From contig JAUVJM010000024.1 in the NCBI GenBank assembly GCA_030596585.1, forward strand, positions 1 through 15,269: a stretch of 15,269 bases of DNA. The letters run 5' to 3'. Origin of the DNA: a bacterium. GTDB lineage: Bacteria; NPL-UPA2; JAUVJM01. Within the stretch, counting starts at the first letter, position 1. Each line of letters starts with the position of its first letter. A model generated the notes under the pieces. That model was not told the origin of the DNA and searched no databases. It worked only from the letters and a program-made list of their open reading frames with translations. Positions 6,792 through 13,597 of the stretch are shown piece after piece. A program made the translations under genes and the position numbers.

Positions 6792-7489
6792 GCTATGCAC
6801 CCTTCATAACCGTGTTTTGCTATTGTCTTCAGTATGCTCATCGGGTCACCAATGCAGTGAAGTCTGCCACCTACCAGAACACAGCCCTCATCCGGTTTCA
6901 CATAGTCGAAAATGCAGCCCGTATGGGTAATGAGCAAACCGGCATTATCTTTATTCTTGTTGAGTATCCGGCTCATAATTTTCCCCACAAGTACGATATT
7001 TTCCAAATCCACTCCCGACTCCGGCTCATCGAAAAGGCTAAGCTGGGGCGAGTGCGCCAGCATCTGAAGCAGCTCAGAACGCTTCAATTCTCCACCGGAG
7101 AACCCCACGTTCGTGTCCCTGTCCAGGAATTCTCTCAGGTTTAGCTCTCCGGCTTCCCTGTCAGCGTTGAAATCGCCGCGCTGGGTCATATCCACCATCT
7201 GCCTCAGCTTAACTCCCCTAATTGCAGGAGGTCTCTGGAACATAATGCCTATGCCAAGCCGGGCACGTTCATCTACGGACAAATCGTTTATCCGTCTGCC
7301 TTTAAATATAATATCTCCCTTTGTGATCTTGTAGCCGGAAAGCCCCATTATAGCCATGAGCAGTGAGGTTTTGCCTGAACCGTTAGGCCCGAGAAGCGCC
7401 ATGCTCCCGCCCTTCCTAATCCTCAGGTTCACGTCGGACAGGACTCTTTGCCCGAATACAGAAACAGTCAAGCCTTCTATTTTTAACAT
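6743..7489 (-). CDS. sufC: SufC-type ABC ATPase for Fe-S cluster assembly (SmsC-like)
   Basis: This ATPase drives conformational change of the SufB/D scaffold. The 248-residue product carries Walker A GPNGSGKTS (34-42), a Q-loop MFQRPP, the signature FSGGELKRSELLQ, Walker B LSLFDEPESGVD (the SufC-typical ESGVD rather than TSALD) and an H-loop LLITHTG. The C-terminal tail contains a CxxC (GCIACKRK) and is encoded in the region overlapping the scaffold gene. It is the first gene of the minus-strand run sufC-sufB-FNR-desulforedoxin-Enzyme I. A clear promoter lies about 20 bases upstream of the ATG. GAGG lies ten bases before the start. Confidence 0.95.
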   Translation of the reverse strand: MLKIEGLTVSVFGQRVLSDVNLRIRKGGSMALLGPNGSGKTSLLMAIMGLSGYKITKGDIIFKGRRINDLSVDERARLGIGIMFQRPPAIRGVKLRQMVDMTQRGDFNADREAGELNLREFLDRDTNVGFSGGELKRSELLQMLAHSPQLSLFDEPESGVDLENIVLVGKIMSRILNKNKDNAGLLITHTGCIFDYVKPDEGCVLVGGRLHCIGDPMSILKTIAKHGYEGCIACKRKIPEGDSRKPVK

Positions 7490-7509
7490 ACTCGATATCC
7501 CTCAGTTTC

Positions 7510-7537
7510 ATTATACATCACGGTATATGAAAGTCAA
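7510..7537 (-). promoter_or_regulatory. Promoter of the suf-like operon
   Basis: On the minus strand TTGACT (7532-7537) is spaced 16 bases from a perfect TATAAT (7510-7515), about 20 bases before the sufC start codon. This is one of the best sigma-70-type matches in the window. Confidence 0.75.
7512..7527. promoter_or_regulatory. Candidate operator TATAC-N6-GTATA over the suf promoter
   Basis: A 5-bp inverted repeat with a six-base centre (TATAC 7512-7516, GTATA 7523-7527) covers most of the -10 element and the adjoining spacer. Its position would let a dimeric repressor block transcription. AT-rich arms of five bases can arise by chance, and no regulator is assigned. Confidence 0.4.
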
Positions 7538-7561
7538 CACCGGCAAATGGGCAAAAAAACA

Positions 7562-7590
7562 GTGACGTTCGGGCAAAAGTCTGCTAAAAT
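7562..7590 (+). promoter_or_regulatory. Candidate promoter of the pnt operon
   Basis: The extended -10 TGCTAAAAT (TAAAAT at 7585-7590) is preceded by GTGACG (7562-7567) at 17 bases. The -35 match is poor, but the TGn extension helps. The resulting 5' leader of about 150 bases would contain the inverted repeat at 7631-7692. Confidence 0.4.
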
Positions 7591-7630
7591 GGCGGGATTC
7601 CGAAAACCGTAAATATTCTTTGAACCGGGT

Positions 7631-7692
7631 GTCATTCTGAACGAAGTGAAGAATCTCTGTAGATTCTTCGTCGCTACGCTCCTCAGAATGAC
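7631..7692. repeat. Head-to-head double repeat forming a 62-base inverted element
   Basis: The element starts GTCATTCTGA (7631-7640) and ends TCAGAATGAC (7683-7692), a perfect 10-bp terminal inverted repeat. Inside it, GAAGAATCT and AGATTCTTC form a second perfect 9-bp stem around CTGT. Each half matches the single copies at 70-102 and 1335-1365. It lies in the divergent control region between sufC and pntAA, probably inside the pnt leader transcript. Confidence 0.85.
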
Positions 7693-7747
7693 ACATTAGA
7701 ACACAGTCGACCGAGTGTTTACCAGTTTGGAAAGCATGGAGAAAAAA

Positions 7748-8920
7748 ATGATTGCAGGCATTCTTAAAGAATCTTTCCCGGATGAGAAACGGGTCGCACT
7801 GATTCCGCCGGACGTTCCCGGTCTGAGCAAAGCCGGGGCTGAAATTATTATAGAATCGGAAGCAGGCACAGCGGCAGGTTTCCCTAACGAAACCTACAGA
7901 GAAAAGGGCGCGCGGATTGCAGAAAAACGCGGCGACGTCTTTGCCTCTTCGGATGTCCTTCTCATGGTGCGGGGAGCAGGCGCAAATCCGCAAGCCGCCC
8001 TTTCGGATATCCAACTTATGAAAGAAGGGCAAATCGTCATCGGACTCCTCGACCCTTTCTCAACCCCGGAACTGGTTCAGGAACTGGCAAAGCGCGGAGT
8101 AAGCTCCTTTGCAATGGAGCTGATACCGAGAATTACGCGGGCTCAGAGCATGGACAGCTTATCTTCCATGGCTACCATTACAGGTTACAAAGCCGTTCTT
8201 TTGGCGGCTGAAGAGCTTCCCAGAATGTTCCCGATGCTTATGACCGCATCCGGCACAATTGTCCCGGCACGTGTATTCGTGGTGGGTGCAGGTGTGGCAG
8301 GGCTTCAGGCAATCGCTACGTCCCGCCGGCTGGGCGCAATAGTGCAGGCTTACGACATAAGACCCGCGTCCAGGGAACAGGTCATAAGCCTGGGGGCAAA
8401 ATTCGTAGAAATGGAACTGGAGACGGAAAAAACGGAAGATAAAGGCGGTTATGCAAAAGCAATGGATGAGGAATTCTACCGCAAGCAACGCGAGATGATG
8501 AGCCGGGTTGTTTCGGAAAGCGACGTGGTCATCACAACTGCGGCAGTTCCCGGTAAGAAAGCGCCGATTCTAATTACTGAGGAGATGGTAAAGGGAATGA
8601 AACCGGGTTCGGTGATTGTTGACGTTGCCGCAGAACGGGGCGGAAATTGTGAGCTGACTGAAGCGGGTAAGACTATTAAGAAGCACGGAGTTACTATCTC
8701 AGGACCGGCCAACCTCCCGGCGACAGTCCCGTATCACGCAAGTCAGATGTATTCAAAAAACGTCAGTAATTTTCTGTTACTGCTCGTCAAAGACGGCAAA
8801 CTTACAATAGACATGGAAGACGAAATCCTGCGTGAGACGCTCGTTACCCATGAAGGTGAGATCGTGAATGCGCACATTCGGGAAATGGCGGGAAATGTGC
8901 GGATGCATAGGGATGGGTAA
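7748..8920 (+). CDS. pntAA: NAD(P) transhydrogenase subunit alpha part 1 (NAD(H)-binding domain I)
   Basis: This is the soluble NAD(H)-binding subunit of the proton-translocating transhydrogenase, which uses the proton gradient to make NADPH from NADH. The 390-residue product begins MIAGILKESFPDEKRVALIP, the alanine dehydrogenase/PntA start. It has the mobile-loop region RITRAQSMDSLSSMATITGY, the nucleotide fold VVGAGVAGLQAIATSRRLGA with QAYDIRP, and a late SGPANLPATVPYHAS block. It has no membrane segments, as in the split three-gene arrangement of Rhodospirillum-type enzymes. Start choice: GGAG lies six bases before the ATG at 7748. Two earlier in-frame starts (7715, 7736) lack good sites and would add residues unlike the family. 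It is followed by pntAB after 69 bases containing a repeat. Confidence 0.95.
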   Translation: MIAGILKESFPDEKRVALIPPDVPGLSKAGAEIIIESEAGTAAGFPNETYREKGARIAEKRGDVFASSDVLLMVRGAGANPQAALSDIQLMKEGQIVIGLLDPFSTPELVQELAKRGVSSFAMELIPRITRAQSMDSLSSMATITGYKAVLLAAEELPRMFPMLMTASGTIVPARVFVVGAGVAGLQAIATSRRLGAIVQAYDIRPASREQVISLGAKFVEMELETEKTEDKGGYAKAMDEEFYRKQREMMSRVVSESDVVITTAAVPGKKAPILITEEMVKGMKPGSVIVDVAAERGGNCELTEAGKTIKKHGVTISGPANLPATVPYHASQMYSKNVSNFLLLLVKDGKLTIDMEDEILRETLVTHEGEIVNAHIREMAGNVRMHRDG

Positions 8921-8942
8921 CCACAGCCTGGCGACTGCGCTT

Positions 8943-8969
8943 CTGGATTCCCGCTTTCGCGGGAATGAC
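8943..8969. repeat. Short hairpin repeat inside the pnt operon
   Basis: CTGGATTCCCGC, then TTTC, then GCGGGAATGAC: a perfect 8-bp stem (8947-8954 with 8959-8966). It has the same ends as the elements at 752-802 and 2853-2902 but only four bases between the arms. It separates pntAA from pntAB and has no T-run, so it is not an obvious terminator. It could affect message stability or the ratio of the subunits. Confidence 0.85.
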
Positions 8970-8989
8970 AAGAGAGGAGAATAATTAAA

Positions 8990-9280
8990 ATGGAACTTTT
9001 GGTAACAACGCTGACCATCTTTGTGCTGGCTATTTTTGTCGGCTTCGAAGTGATTTCGAAGGTCCCTCCCATTCTGCATACTCCTTTAATGTCCGGCTCA
9101 AACGCTATTTCCGGCATTACTCTCATCGGCGCGATAATCTCCGCGGGTTCACAGTACACAACGCTGACAACGATTCTGGGATTCTCAGCGGTTGTGCTCG
9201 CTACTATCAACGTCGTGGGAGGATTCCTCGTTACGCATCGGATGCTTGAAATGTTCAAAGGCAAAAAGGAGAGGACATGA
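8990..9280 (+). CDS. pntAB: NAD(P) transhydrogenase subunit alpha part 2 (membrane)
   Basis: This is the small membrane subunit that contributes helices to the proton channel. It has 96 residues with three hydrophobic segments (about 3-22, 37-55 and 60-80). The conserved motif FVGFEVISKVPPILHTPLMS, followed by GSNAISGITLIGAI, is diagnostic for PntA domain II. GGAG lies ten bases before the ATG. Its last codon and stop overlap the pntB start (ATGA at 9277-9280), the usual coupled arrangement. The length is normal for split transhydrogenases. Confidence 0.95.
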   Translation: MELLVTTLTIFVLAIFVGFEVISKVPPILHTPLMSGSNAISGITLIGAIISAGSQYTTLTTILGFSAVVLATINVVGGFLVTHRMLEMFKGKKERT

Positions 9281-10668
9281 CAACCGCACTCGTCAACATT
9301 GCCTATCTTATTGCTTCTGCCTTATTCATAATCGGGCTGAAATATCTTTCCCATCCCCGCACGGCAGTCAGGGGAAACCTTCTCGGAGCGGCAGGAATGC
9401 TCATTGCCATCGTGGTAACACTGCTTAACCGCCGGATTGTGAGTTTTGAGATAATCATTGCCGGATTCATTCTGGGCGCGGCAATCGGAACGATTCTTGC
9501 GCGCAAGATACAGATGACAGGAATGCCGCAGCTTGTGGCACTGTTCAACGGGTTTGGCGGAGGAGCATCAGTACTGGTCGCCGGTTCAGCCCTTATCGAA
9601 GCTGCGGGAAAAGCTCACGATATGCCCTGCCAGCTTACAATTGCAGGCGTCGCTTCGGGACTCATCGGAGCAGTTACGTTCTGGGGAAGCCTGATAGCCT
9701 TCGGGAAACTGCAGGGAGTTGTCCCTGAAAAACCTCTGCGCTACAGTGGGGAGCAAATTTTCAAAAGCATCCTGCTATTAGCATCGTTAGCCATGGGTGC
9801 ATGGATTGTCATCGAACCCTCAACCGTGCATTTTTACTGGATTCTCGTAGCAGTGGCATCTGCTCTGGGAATCTTCCTGGTGATCCCCATTGGGGGCGCA
9901 GATATGCCGGTCGTGATAACACTACTAAACTCCTACTCCGGACTCGCCGCCTGCGCTACCGGATTCGTCTTGGGAAACAACGTACTTGTAATTGCCGGTT
10001 CACTGGTGGGAGCCTCCGGAATTATTCTCACGAAAATTATGTGTAAGGCGATGAACCGTTCGCTCACAAATGTCCTATTCGGAGGACTGGGTGAGATACC
10101 GGAATCAGCCGCCGATGCGGATGACGTTTACGGAGGGAAGGTAAAAGCAACCTCTGCGGAAGAAGTAGCAATGCTTCTCGAAACAGCGCGCCGCGTCGTT
10201 ATCGTCCCGGGATATGGGATGGCGGCCGCCCAGGCACAGCATGCGGTCAGGGACCTTTTCAATCTCCTCGAATCGAAAAAGATAGAAGTTGAGTTTGCCA
10301 TCCATCCCGTTGCCGGACGCATGCCGGGGCATATGAACGTGCTCCTCGCGGAGGCAGATATCCCCTACGATAATCTCAGGGAGATGGATGAGGTTAATCC
10401 CACGTTCGAGCAGACTGACATCGCCATCGTGCTTGGAGCAAACGACGTTGTAAATCCTTCAGCGCGCACGAACCCCAAAAGCCCCATTGCCGGAATGCCT
10501 ATCCTCAACGTGGACAAAGCCAGGACAGTCGTAGTGATTAAGCGCAGTCTTAGCCCGGGCTTTGCAGGCATCCCCAACCCGCTTTTCGCCGCGGATAATA
10601 CCCTGATGCTTTTCGGAGACGGCAAGAAAATGATACAGGACTTAATCACCGCACTCAAGGAAGGGTAA
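9277..10668 (+). CDS. pntB: NAD(P) transhydrogenase subunit beta
   Basis: PntB supplies the rest of the membrane channel and the NADP(H)-binding domain III. The 463-residue product has about eight or nine N-terminal membrane helices, including GMPQLVALFNGFGGGASVLV and LLNSYSGLAACATGFVLGNN. A soluble domain follows with the NADP fingerprint VPGYGMAAAQAQHAV (near 310), HPVAGRMPGHMNVLLAEADI, VLGANDVVNP, and the final SLSPGFAGIPNPLF...NTLMLFGD block. All expected motifs are present and the length is standard. It overlaps pntAB by four bases and is followed after three bases by the FMN reductase gene. Confidence 0.96.
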   Translation: MTTALVNIAYLIASALFIIGLKYLSHPRTAVRGNLLGAAGMLIAIVVTLLNRRIVSFEIIIAGFILGAAIGTILARKIQMTGMPQLVALFNGFGGGASVLVAGSALIEAAGKAHDMPCQLTIAGVASGLIGAVTFWGSLIAFGKLQGVVPEKPLRYSGEQIFKSILLLASLAMGAWIVIEPSTVHFYWILVAVASALGIFLVIPIGGADMPVVITLLNSYSGLAACATGFVLGNNVLVIAGSLVGASGIILTKIMCKAMNRSLTNVLFGGLGEIPESAADADDVYGGKVKATSAEEVAMLLETARRVVIVPGYGMAAAQAQHAVRDLFNLLESKKIEVEFAIHPVAGRMPGHMNVLLAEADIPYDNLREMDEVNPTFEQTDIAIVLGANDVVNPSARTNPKSPIAGMPILNVDKARTVVVIKRSLSPGFAGIPNPLFAADNTLMLFGDGKKMIQDLITALKEG

Positions 10669-10671
10669 ACC

Positions 10672-11241
10672 ATGATAGTGCTCGGTATAAGCGGAAGTCC
10701 CAGAGAAAACGGGAATACTGATACTCTGCTGGAACGGGCGCTCGCAGGTGCAAAGAGTAAGAGTGCGTTCGTAGAAAAAATCGTCCTGAACAGTTTGAAG
10801 TTTTCTCCCTGTCAGGAATGCGACAACGTAAGAGAGGACGGAGTCTGCACGGTAAAGGACGATATGCAAACGGTCTATGCCAAAATAGAAAGTGCGGGAG
10901 CAATCATCCTAACATCTCCCATATTCTTCGGCAGTCTCAGCGCGCAGACGAAAATGATGATAGACCGGTTTCAGTGCCTGTGGCTTTCAGAATATGTCTT
11001 CAAGACCCGCGCAGTTGAGAAGAATAAACCCGGCGCTTTTATATGCGTCGAGGCATCCACAAGGAAAGATTTCTTCGAGAATGCTAAATCAATCGTAAAA
11101 AACTTCTTCGCTGCCGTCGGTGCCGCATATAAGGAAGAACTCCTGTGCTCAGGACTTGATAAAAAAGGAGCTGTCCTGAAACGTGAAGATTGTTTGAAAA
11201 AGGCTTTTGAGATAGGACAGAAAATTGCTTCTCACTCGTAA
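10672..11241 (+). CDS. Flavodoxin-fold NAD(P)H-dependent FMN reductase / iron-sulfur flavoprotein-like
   Basis: This is a cytoplasmic flavoprotein that probably reduces FMN or a small acceptor with NAD(P)H. The 189 residues start MIVLGISGSPRENGNTDTLL, the FMN phosphate-binding loop of the family, and contain TSPIFFGSLSAQTKMMIDR, the second flavin-contact region. Members with a 4Fe-4S cluster carry a compact motif of four cysteines near residue 50. Here only C47, C50 and C59 remain (PCQECDNVREDGVC), so a full cluster looks unlikely. AAGGAAGGG before the ATG is a good ribosome binding site. It lies three bases after pntB, so it is probably the last gene of the operon and may use NADPH made by the transhydrogenase. 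Its stop faces that of nifU, seven bases away. Confidence 0.85.
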   Translation: MIVLGISGSPRENGNTDTLLERALAGAKSKSAFVEKIVLNSLKFSPCQECDNVREDGVCTVKDDMQTVYAKIESAGAIILTSPIFFGSLSAQTKMMIDRFQCLWLSEYVFKTRAVEKNKPGAFICVEASTRKDFFENAKSIVKNFFAAVGAAYKEELLCSGLDKKGAVLKREDCLKKAFEIGQKIASHS

Positions 11242-11248
11242 GCCCCGT

Positions 11249-11470
11249 CTATACGGCAACGACCTCCTTGACTTCCGGCACTTCCTGTTTTATTACTTTC
11301 TCTATGCCCATTTTCAGTGTCACCTGGCCCATCGGGCATCCCGCACAGGCACCTGTTAACTTCACCCTCACCACACCCTCGGAACTGACATCTACCAATT
11401 CAACATCACCGCCGTCTGCCTGCAATGAGGGTCTAACCCTGCTCAAAGCGGCTTCCACTTTCTCTTTCAT
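11249..11470 (-). CDS. NifU-like (Nfu) Fe-S cluster scaffold/carrier domain protein
   Basis: A 73-residue single-domain Nfu protein that carries or donates Fe-S clusters. The core VRPSLQADGGDVELVDVSSE and VVRVKLTGACAGCPMGQVTL includes the cluster-binding CAGC and is the classic NifU C-terminal domain. The ATG at 11470 is chosen because the AAGGAGAAGGG directly before it is an excellent ribosome binding site. The frame stays open further upstream into the rubrerythrin gene, but without coding sense. The gap from rubrerythrin is ten bases, making it the likely last gene of the perR operon. Its job there may be repair of clusters damaged by oxidants (inference). Confidence 0.92.
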   Translation of the reverse strand: MKEKVEAALSRVRPSLQADGGDVELVDVSSEGVVRVKLTGACAGCPMGQVTLKMGIEKVIKQEVPEVKEVVAV

Positions 11471-11480
11471 TCCCTTCTCC

Positions 11481-12056
11481 TTAATAGTTTTCATCCAATA
11501 ATTCGAAATACGCTCTGGGATGCTCACATGCCGGGCATTCCTCCGACGCATCGGGTCCTTCGTGAACATATCCGCAGTTCCTGCATTTCCACTTCACTAC
11601 CTTTTCCCGCTTGAAAACCCTGTCCTTCTCAATGTTCTCAAGCAGAATCAGATACCTTTCCCCATGGCGTTTCTCCGCAACCGCGATTGACCTCATCACC
11701 CCCGCTATTTTTGAAAAACCCTCTTCTTCAGCTATACGGGCAAACTCAGGATACATCTTCGTATGCTCATAGTTCTCCCCGGCTGCCGACGCCTTGAGGT
11801 TTTCTTTCGTATCCCCGATTACACCCGCAGGGAATCCGGCACTAATCTCGACCTCTCCTCCCTCAAGAAACTTGAACAGCCTTTTGGCATGCTCCTTTTC
11901 ATTATCCGCAGTCTCGAGAAAAACGCCGAGTATCTGCTGATAGCCATCCTTCCTTGCCCGCGAGGCAAAGTAGGTATAGCGGTTTCTCGCCTGCGATTCG
12001 CCTGCAAAAGCGGTCAGCAAATTCTTTTCCGTCTTTGTTCCTTTTAGACTCTGCAT
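11481..12056 (-). CDS. rbr: Rubrerythrin
   Basis: Rubrerythrin reduces hydrogen peroxide to water at a di-iron site, fed by a rubredoxin-like iron. The 191-residue product matches the classical two-domain enzyme. The four-helix bundle has E20, E53 with H56, E94, E97, and E128 with H131 as diiron ligands. The C-terminal rubredoxin-like domain has C158, C161, C174 and C177 in CRNCGYVHEG and CPACEHPRAYFELL. The numbering almost equals that of the well-known Desulfovibrio protein. GGAGG lies eight to ten bases before the ATG. It sits 21 bases after the superoxide reductase gene, which produces the peroxide that rubrerythrin removes. Confidence 0.97.
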   Translation of the reverse strand: MQSLKGTKTEKNLLTAFAGESQARNRYTYFASRARKDGYQQILGVFLETADNEKEHAKRLFKFLEGGEVEISAGFPAGVIGDTKENLKASAAGENYEHTKMYPEFARIAEEEGFSKIAGVMRSIAVAEKRHGERYLILLENIEKDRVFKREKVVKWKCRNCGYVHEGPDASEECPACEHPRAYFELLDENY

Positions 12057-12077
12057 TTTAGTTACCTCCTCTTTAAA

Positions 12078-12452
12078 TTAACTCTTCCACAAACCGTGAA
12101 GACTGCAGTGCTCTCGTGCTGTCACATTATCCGCCCGAATCCCGAATAAAGCTTCAGGTTCAGCTCCGGGCTCTAAAAACTGACGATATGCTTTCCCGCC
12201 GTCAATTAACTCAATCCACTCAATATAATGAGCTTCTTCCATTGGATGGGCCGCGCTTCCGACTCTCACCTTTATACCATCATCAGTCTTTTCAACAACC
12301 GGGACGTGTTTCTCGACAGCGGCGTCAACCGCATTCTCCTCCAGTAATTTCATCGGCTGTCCACAGCAGACAAACTCGCCTTTGCCCTCATGCAAAACCT
12401 CCACTATGTTTCCGCAGACATCGCACCTGTAAATCTGTAACCTCTCAGTCAT
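12078..12452 (-). CDS. dfx: Desulfoferrodoxin (two-iron superoxide reductase)
   Basis: It reduces superoxide to hydrogen peroxide without making oxygen. The 124-residue product has the N-terminal desulforedoxin domain (C10, C13, C29, C30) and the catalytic domain with E47, K48, H49, H69, H75, C116 and H119, exactly the classical numbering of two-iron desulfoferrodoxins. All catalytic residues are present. The second of two adjacent ATG codons (12452) is preferred because AGGAGG stands seven bases before it and the residue numbering then matches the family; the first (12455) is also possible. Electrons come from a rubredoxin or similar carrier; the desulforedoxin-like protein at 4727-4855 is a possible donor (inference). 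Confidence 0.97.
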   Translation of the reverse strand: MTERLQIYRCDVCGNIVEVLHEGKGEFVCCGQPMKLLEENAVDAAVEKHVPVVEKTDDGIKVRVGSAAHPMEEAHYIEWIELIDGGKAYRQFLEPGAEPEALFGIRADNVTAREHCSLHGLWKS

Positions 12453-12482
12453 CATTCCACCTCCTTTGTCCTGCAACCTTCC

Positions 12483-13127
12483 TCACTTGAATACCTCTCC
12501 CGCCTCCTTGTACCAGAGCAGCAAATCCAGATGACTCACAGGTATTCTAATCTTCTTCGCAAATTCCTTCATTCTTCCCTCAATATCGAGATACCTCTTC
12601 CGTGACAAAGAAACCGAAATCTTCTCTATTATTCCAAATAATTTCAGGTTTTTCAATATGTGTCTGTCAAGGATTGCAAAATCCTCTCCCAATCCAATAT
12701 TCCTCAGGAAATGACTTGCCTCTTTGTAACCAAGACCTCTTACGTTCTGAGCCAACCACTCCCTTGCATCGTAAGCATTGCCAAACGCAGCCTGAGACCT
12801 GATAGATGATTTCCCGCCGCCAGAGAACTGCTTCCTCGCTCTGATAATATACTCTGCCTTCTTGTACTTAAACCGCACTTTCTCTAATTCCCTGATAATC
12901 CGCTTTTTATTCCCTTTCAGCAACAGATTTTCTCTCTTGAGATTCTGCACTGCCGCCCAGCAAAGTCTCGCCCTGGACTGCGGAGTCAATATGCAAAAGA
13001 TAAGTTCAGCAAAGATACCCTCCTCATCTCCCGTTTTCCAGATCTGTTTGAATTCATCCAACCTTGACACTATCTCACCTCGCATGGGAAGATAAAGCTT
13101 CTTCAACTCCTGACCGGGGCATTTCAT
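12483..13127 (-). CDS. ogg: N-glycosylase/DNA lyase, Ogg2-type 8-oxoguanine DNA glycosylase
   Basis: This base-excision enzyme removes 8-oxoguanine and nicks the abasic site. The 214-residue product resembles the Thermotoga/archaeal Ogg2 family along its length: ELIFCILTPQSRARLCW, KYKKAEYIIRARK, the helix-hairpin-helix VRGLGYKEASHFLRNIGLGE and AILDRHILKNLKLFGII, ending HLDLLLWYKEAGEVFK. The expected catalytic Lys (135) and Asp (154) are present. The ATG at 13127 overlaps the perR stop in ATGA, with AAGGAG nine bases upstream. A start at 13157 in the same frame would lie inside perR and is less likely. Its place directly after perR suggests that it is induced by peroxide. Confidence 0.93.
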   Translation of the reverse strand: MKCPGQELKKLYLPMRGEIVSRLDEFKQIWKTGDEEGIFAELIFCILTPQSRARLCWAAVQNLKRENLLLKGNKKRIIRELEKVRFKYKKAEYIIRARKQFSGGGKSSIRSQAAFGNAYDAREWLAQNVRGLGYKEASHFLRNIGLGEDFAILDRHILKNLKLFGIIEKISVSLSRKRYLDIEGRMKEFAKKIRIPVSHLDLLLWYKEAGEVFK

Positions 13128-13546
13128 TCCATACCGCTCCTTCCGGATTTTAAGCACCGGGAGCAGACTCCGTAGAAATACACCTGCACTCCGTCAATCT
13201 TATGCCCGTCCACCCATCCTTTTCGAGCCACGGGGCATCCGATATGAACATCCAGAACCCGTTTGCACCTCCGGCAGAAGAAATGATGGTGCGGCGTGGG
13301 GTCGGAATCGAAACAGACTTCTTCTTTTCTAATGGTAAGCTCCTGAATCTCCCCTGCCTGCCTGAGAACTTCAAGGCTGGTGTATACGGTAGCCCGCGAT
13401 ATAGTAGGATATTTTCTCCTGAGTTTACGGTAAACGTCATCTGCTGTGGGATGGGCGGTGTTGCCTTCAAGAAACTCCGCCACCGCCAGTCTTTGAGGAG
13501 TCAGTACGACATCCTTTTTCCTCAACCTCTCAATAACTCTTTCCAT
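13124..13546 (-). CDS. perR: PerR peroxide-sensing repressor (Fur family)
   Basis: A DNA-binding repressor that loses activity when its bound Fe(II) reacts with peroxide and oxidises a ligand histidine. The 140-residue product has a winged helix (about 1-80; LTPQRLAVAEFL, HPTADDVYRKL, SRATVYTSLEVL) and a metal-binding dimer domain. H32, D80, H86, H88 and D99 lie at the same spacing as the five PerR ligands of Bacillus (37, 85, 91, 93, 104). Both acidic ligands are Asp, which favours PerR over Fur. Structural zinc cysteines are C91, C94, C128 and C131. It heads the operon perR-ogg-dfx-rbr-nifU, and its promoter carries a PerR-box-like site, so autoregulation is likely. GAGAGG lies just before the ATG. 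Confidence 0.92.
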   Translation of the reverse strand: MERVIERLRKKDVVLTPQRLAVAEFLEGNTAHPTADDVYRKLRRKYPTISRATVYTSLEVLRQAGEIQELTIRKEEVCFDSDPTPHHHFFCRRCKRVLDVHIGCPVARKGWVDGHKIDGVQVYFYGVCSRCLKSGRSGME

Positions 13547-13568
13547 CCTCTACCTCTCTGCTCACAAA

Positions 13569-13597
13569 AATATAACTCAATAACCATTCTTTGTCAA
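13569..13597 (-). promoter_or_regulatory. Promoter of the perR operon
   Basis: On the minus strand a perfect TTGACA (13592-13597) is spaced 17 bases from TATATT (13569-13574). It lies 23 bases before the perR start codon, with GAGAGG between. Confidence 0.85.

Noticed and set aside
6792..6800. GTG start at 6800 for the SufB/D scaffold
   Set aside because: The ATG at 6791 has GAAGGG at 8 bases; the GTG lies too close to that site.
7715..7747. Longer N-terminus for PntAA
   Set aside because: The extra eleven residues are unlike the family, and GGAG is correctly spaced for the ATG at 7748.
7511..8032. Minus-strand 173-residue frame across the suf/pnt space
   Set aside because: It is antisense to pntAA and runs through the repeat; no recognisable protein.
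11471..11569. Longer N-terminus for the Nfu protein
   Set aside because: The extra residues are read out of frame from the rubrerythrin gene, and the ATG at 11470 has an excellent ribosome binding site.
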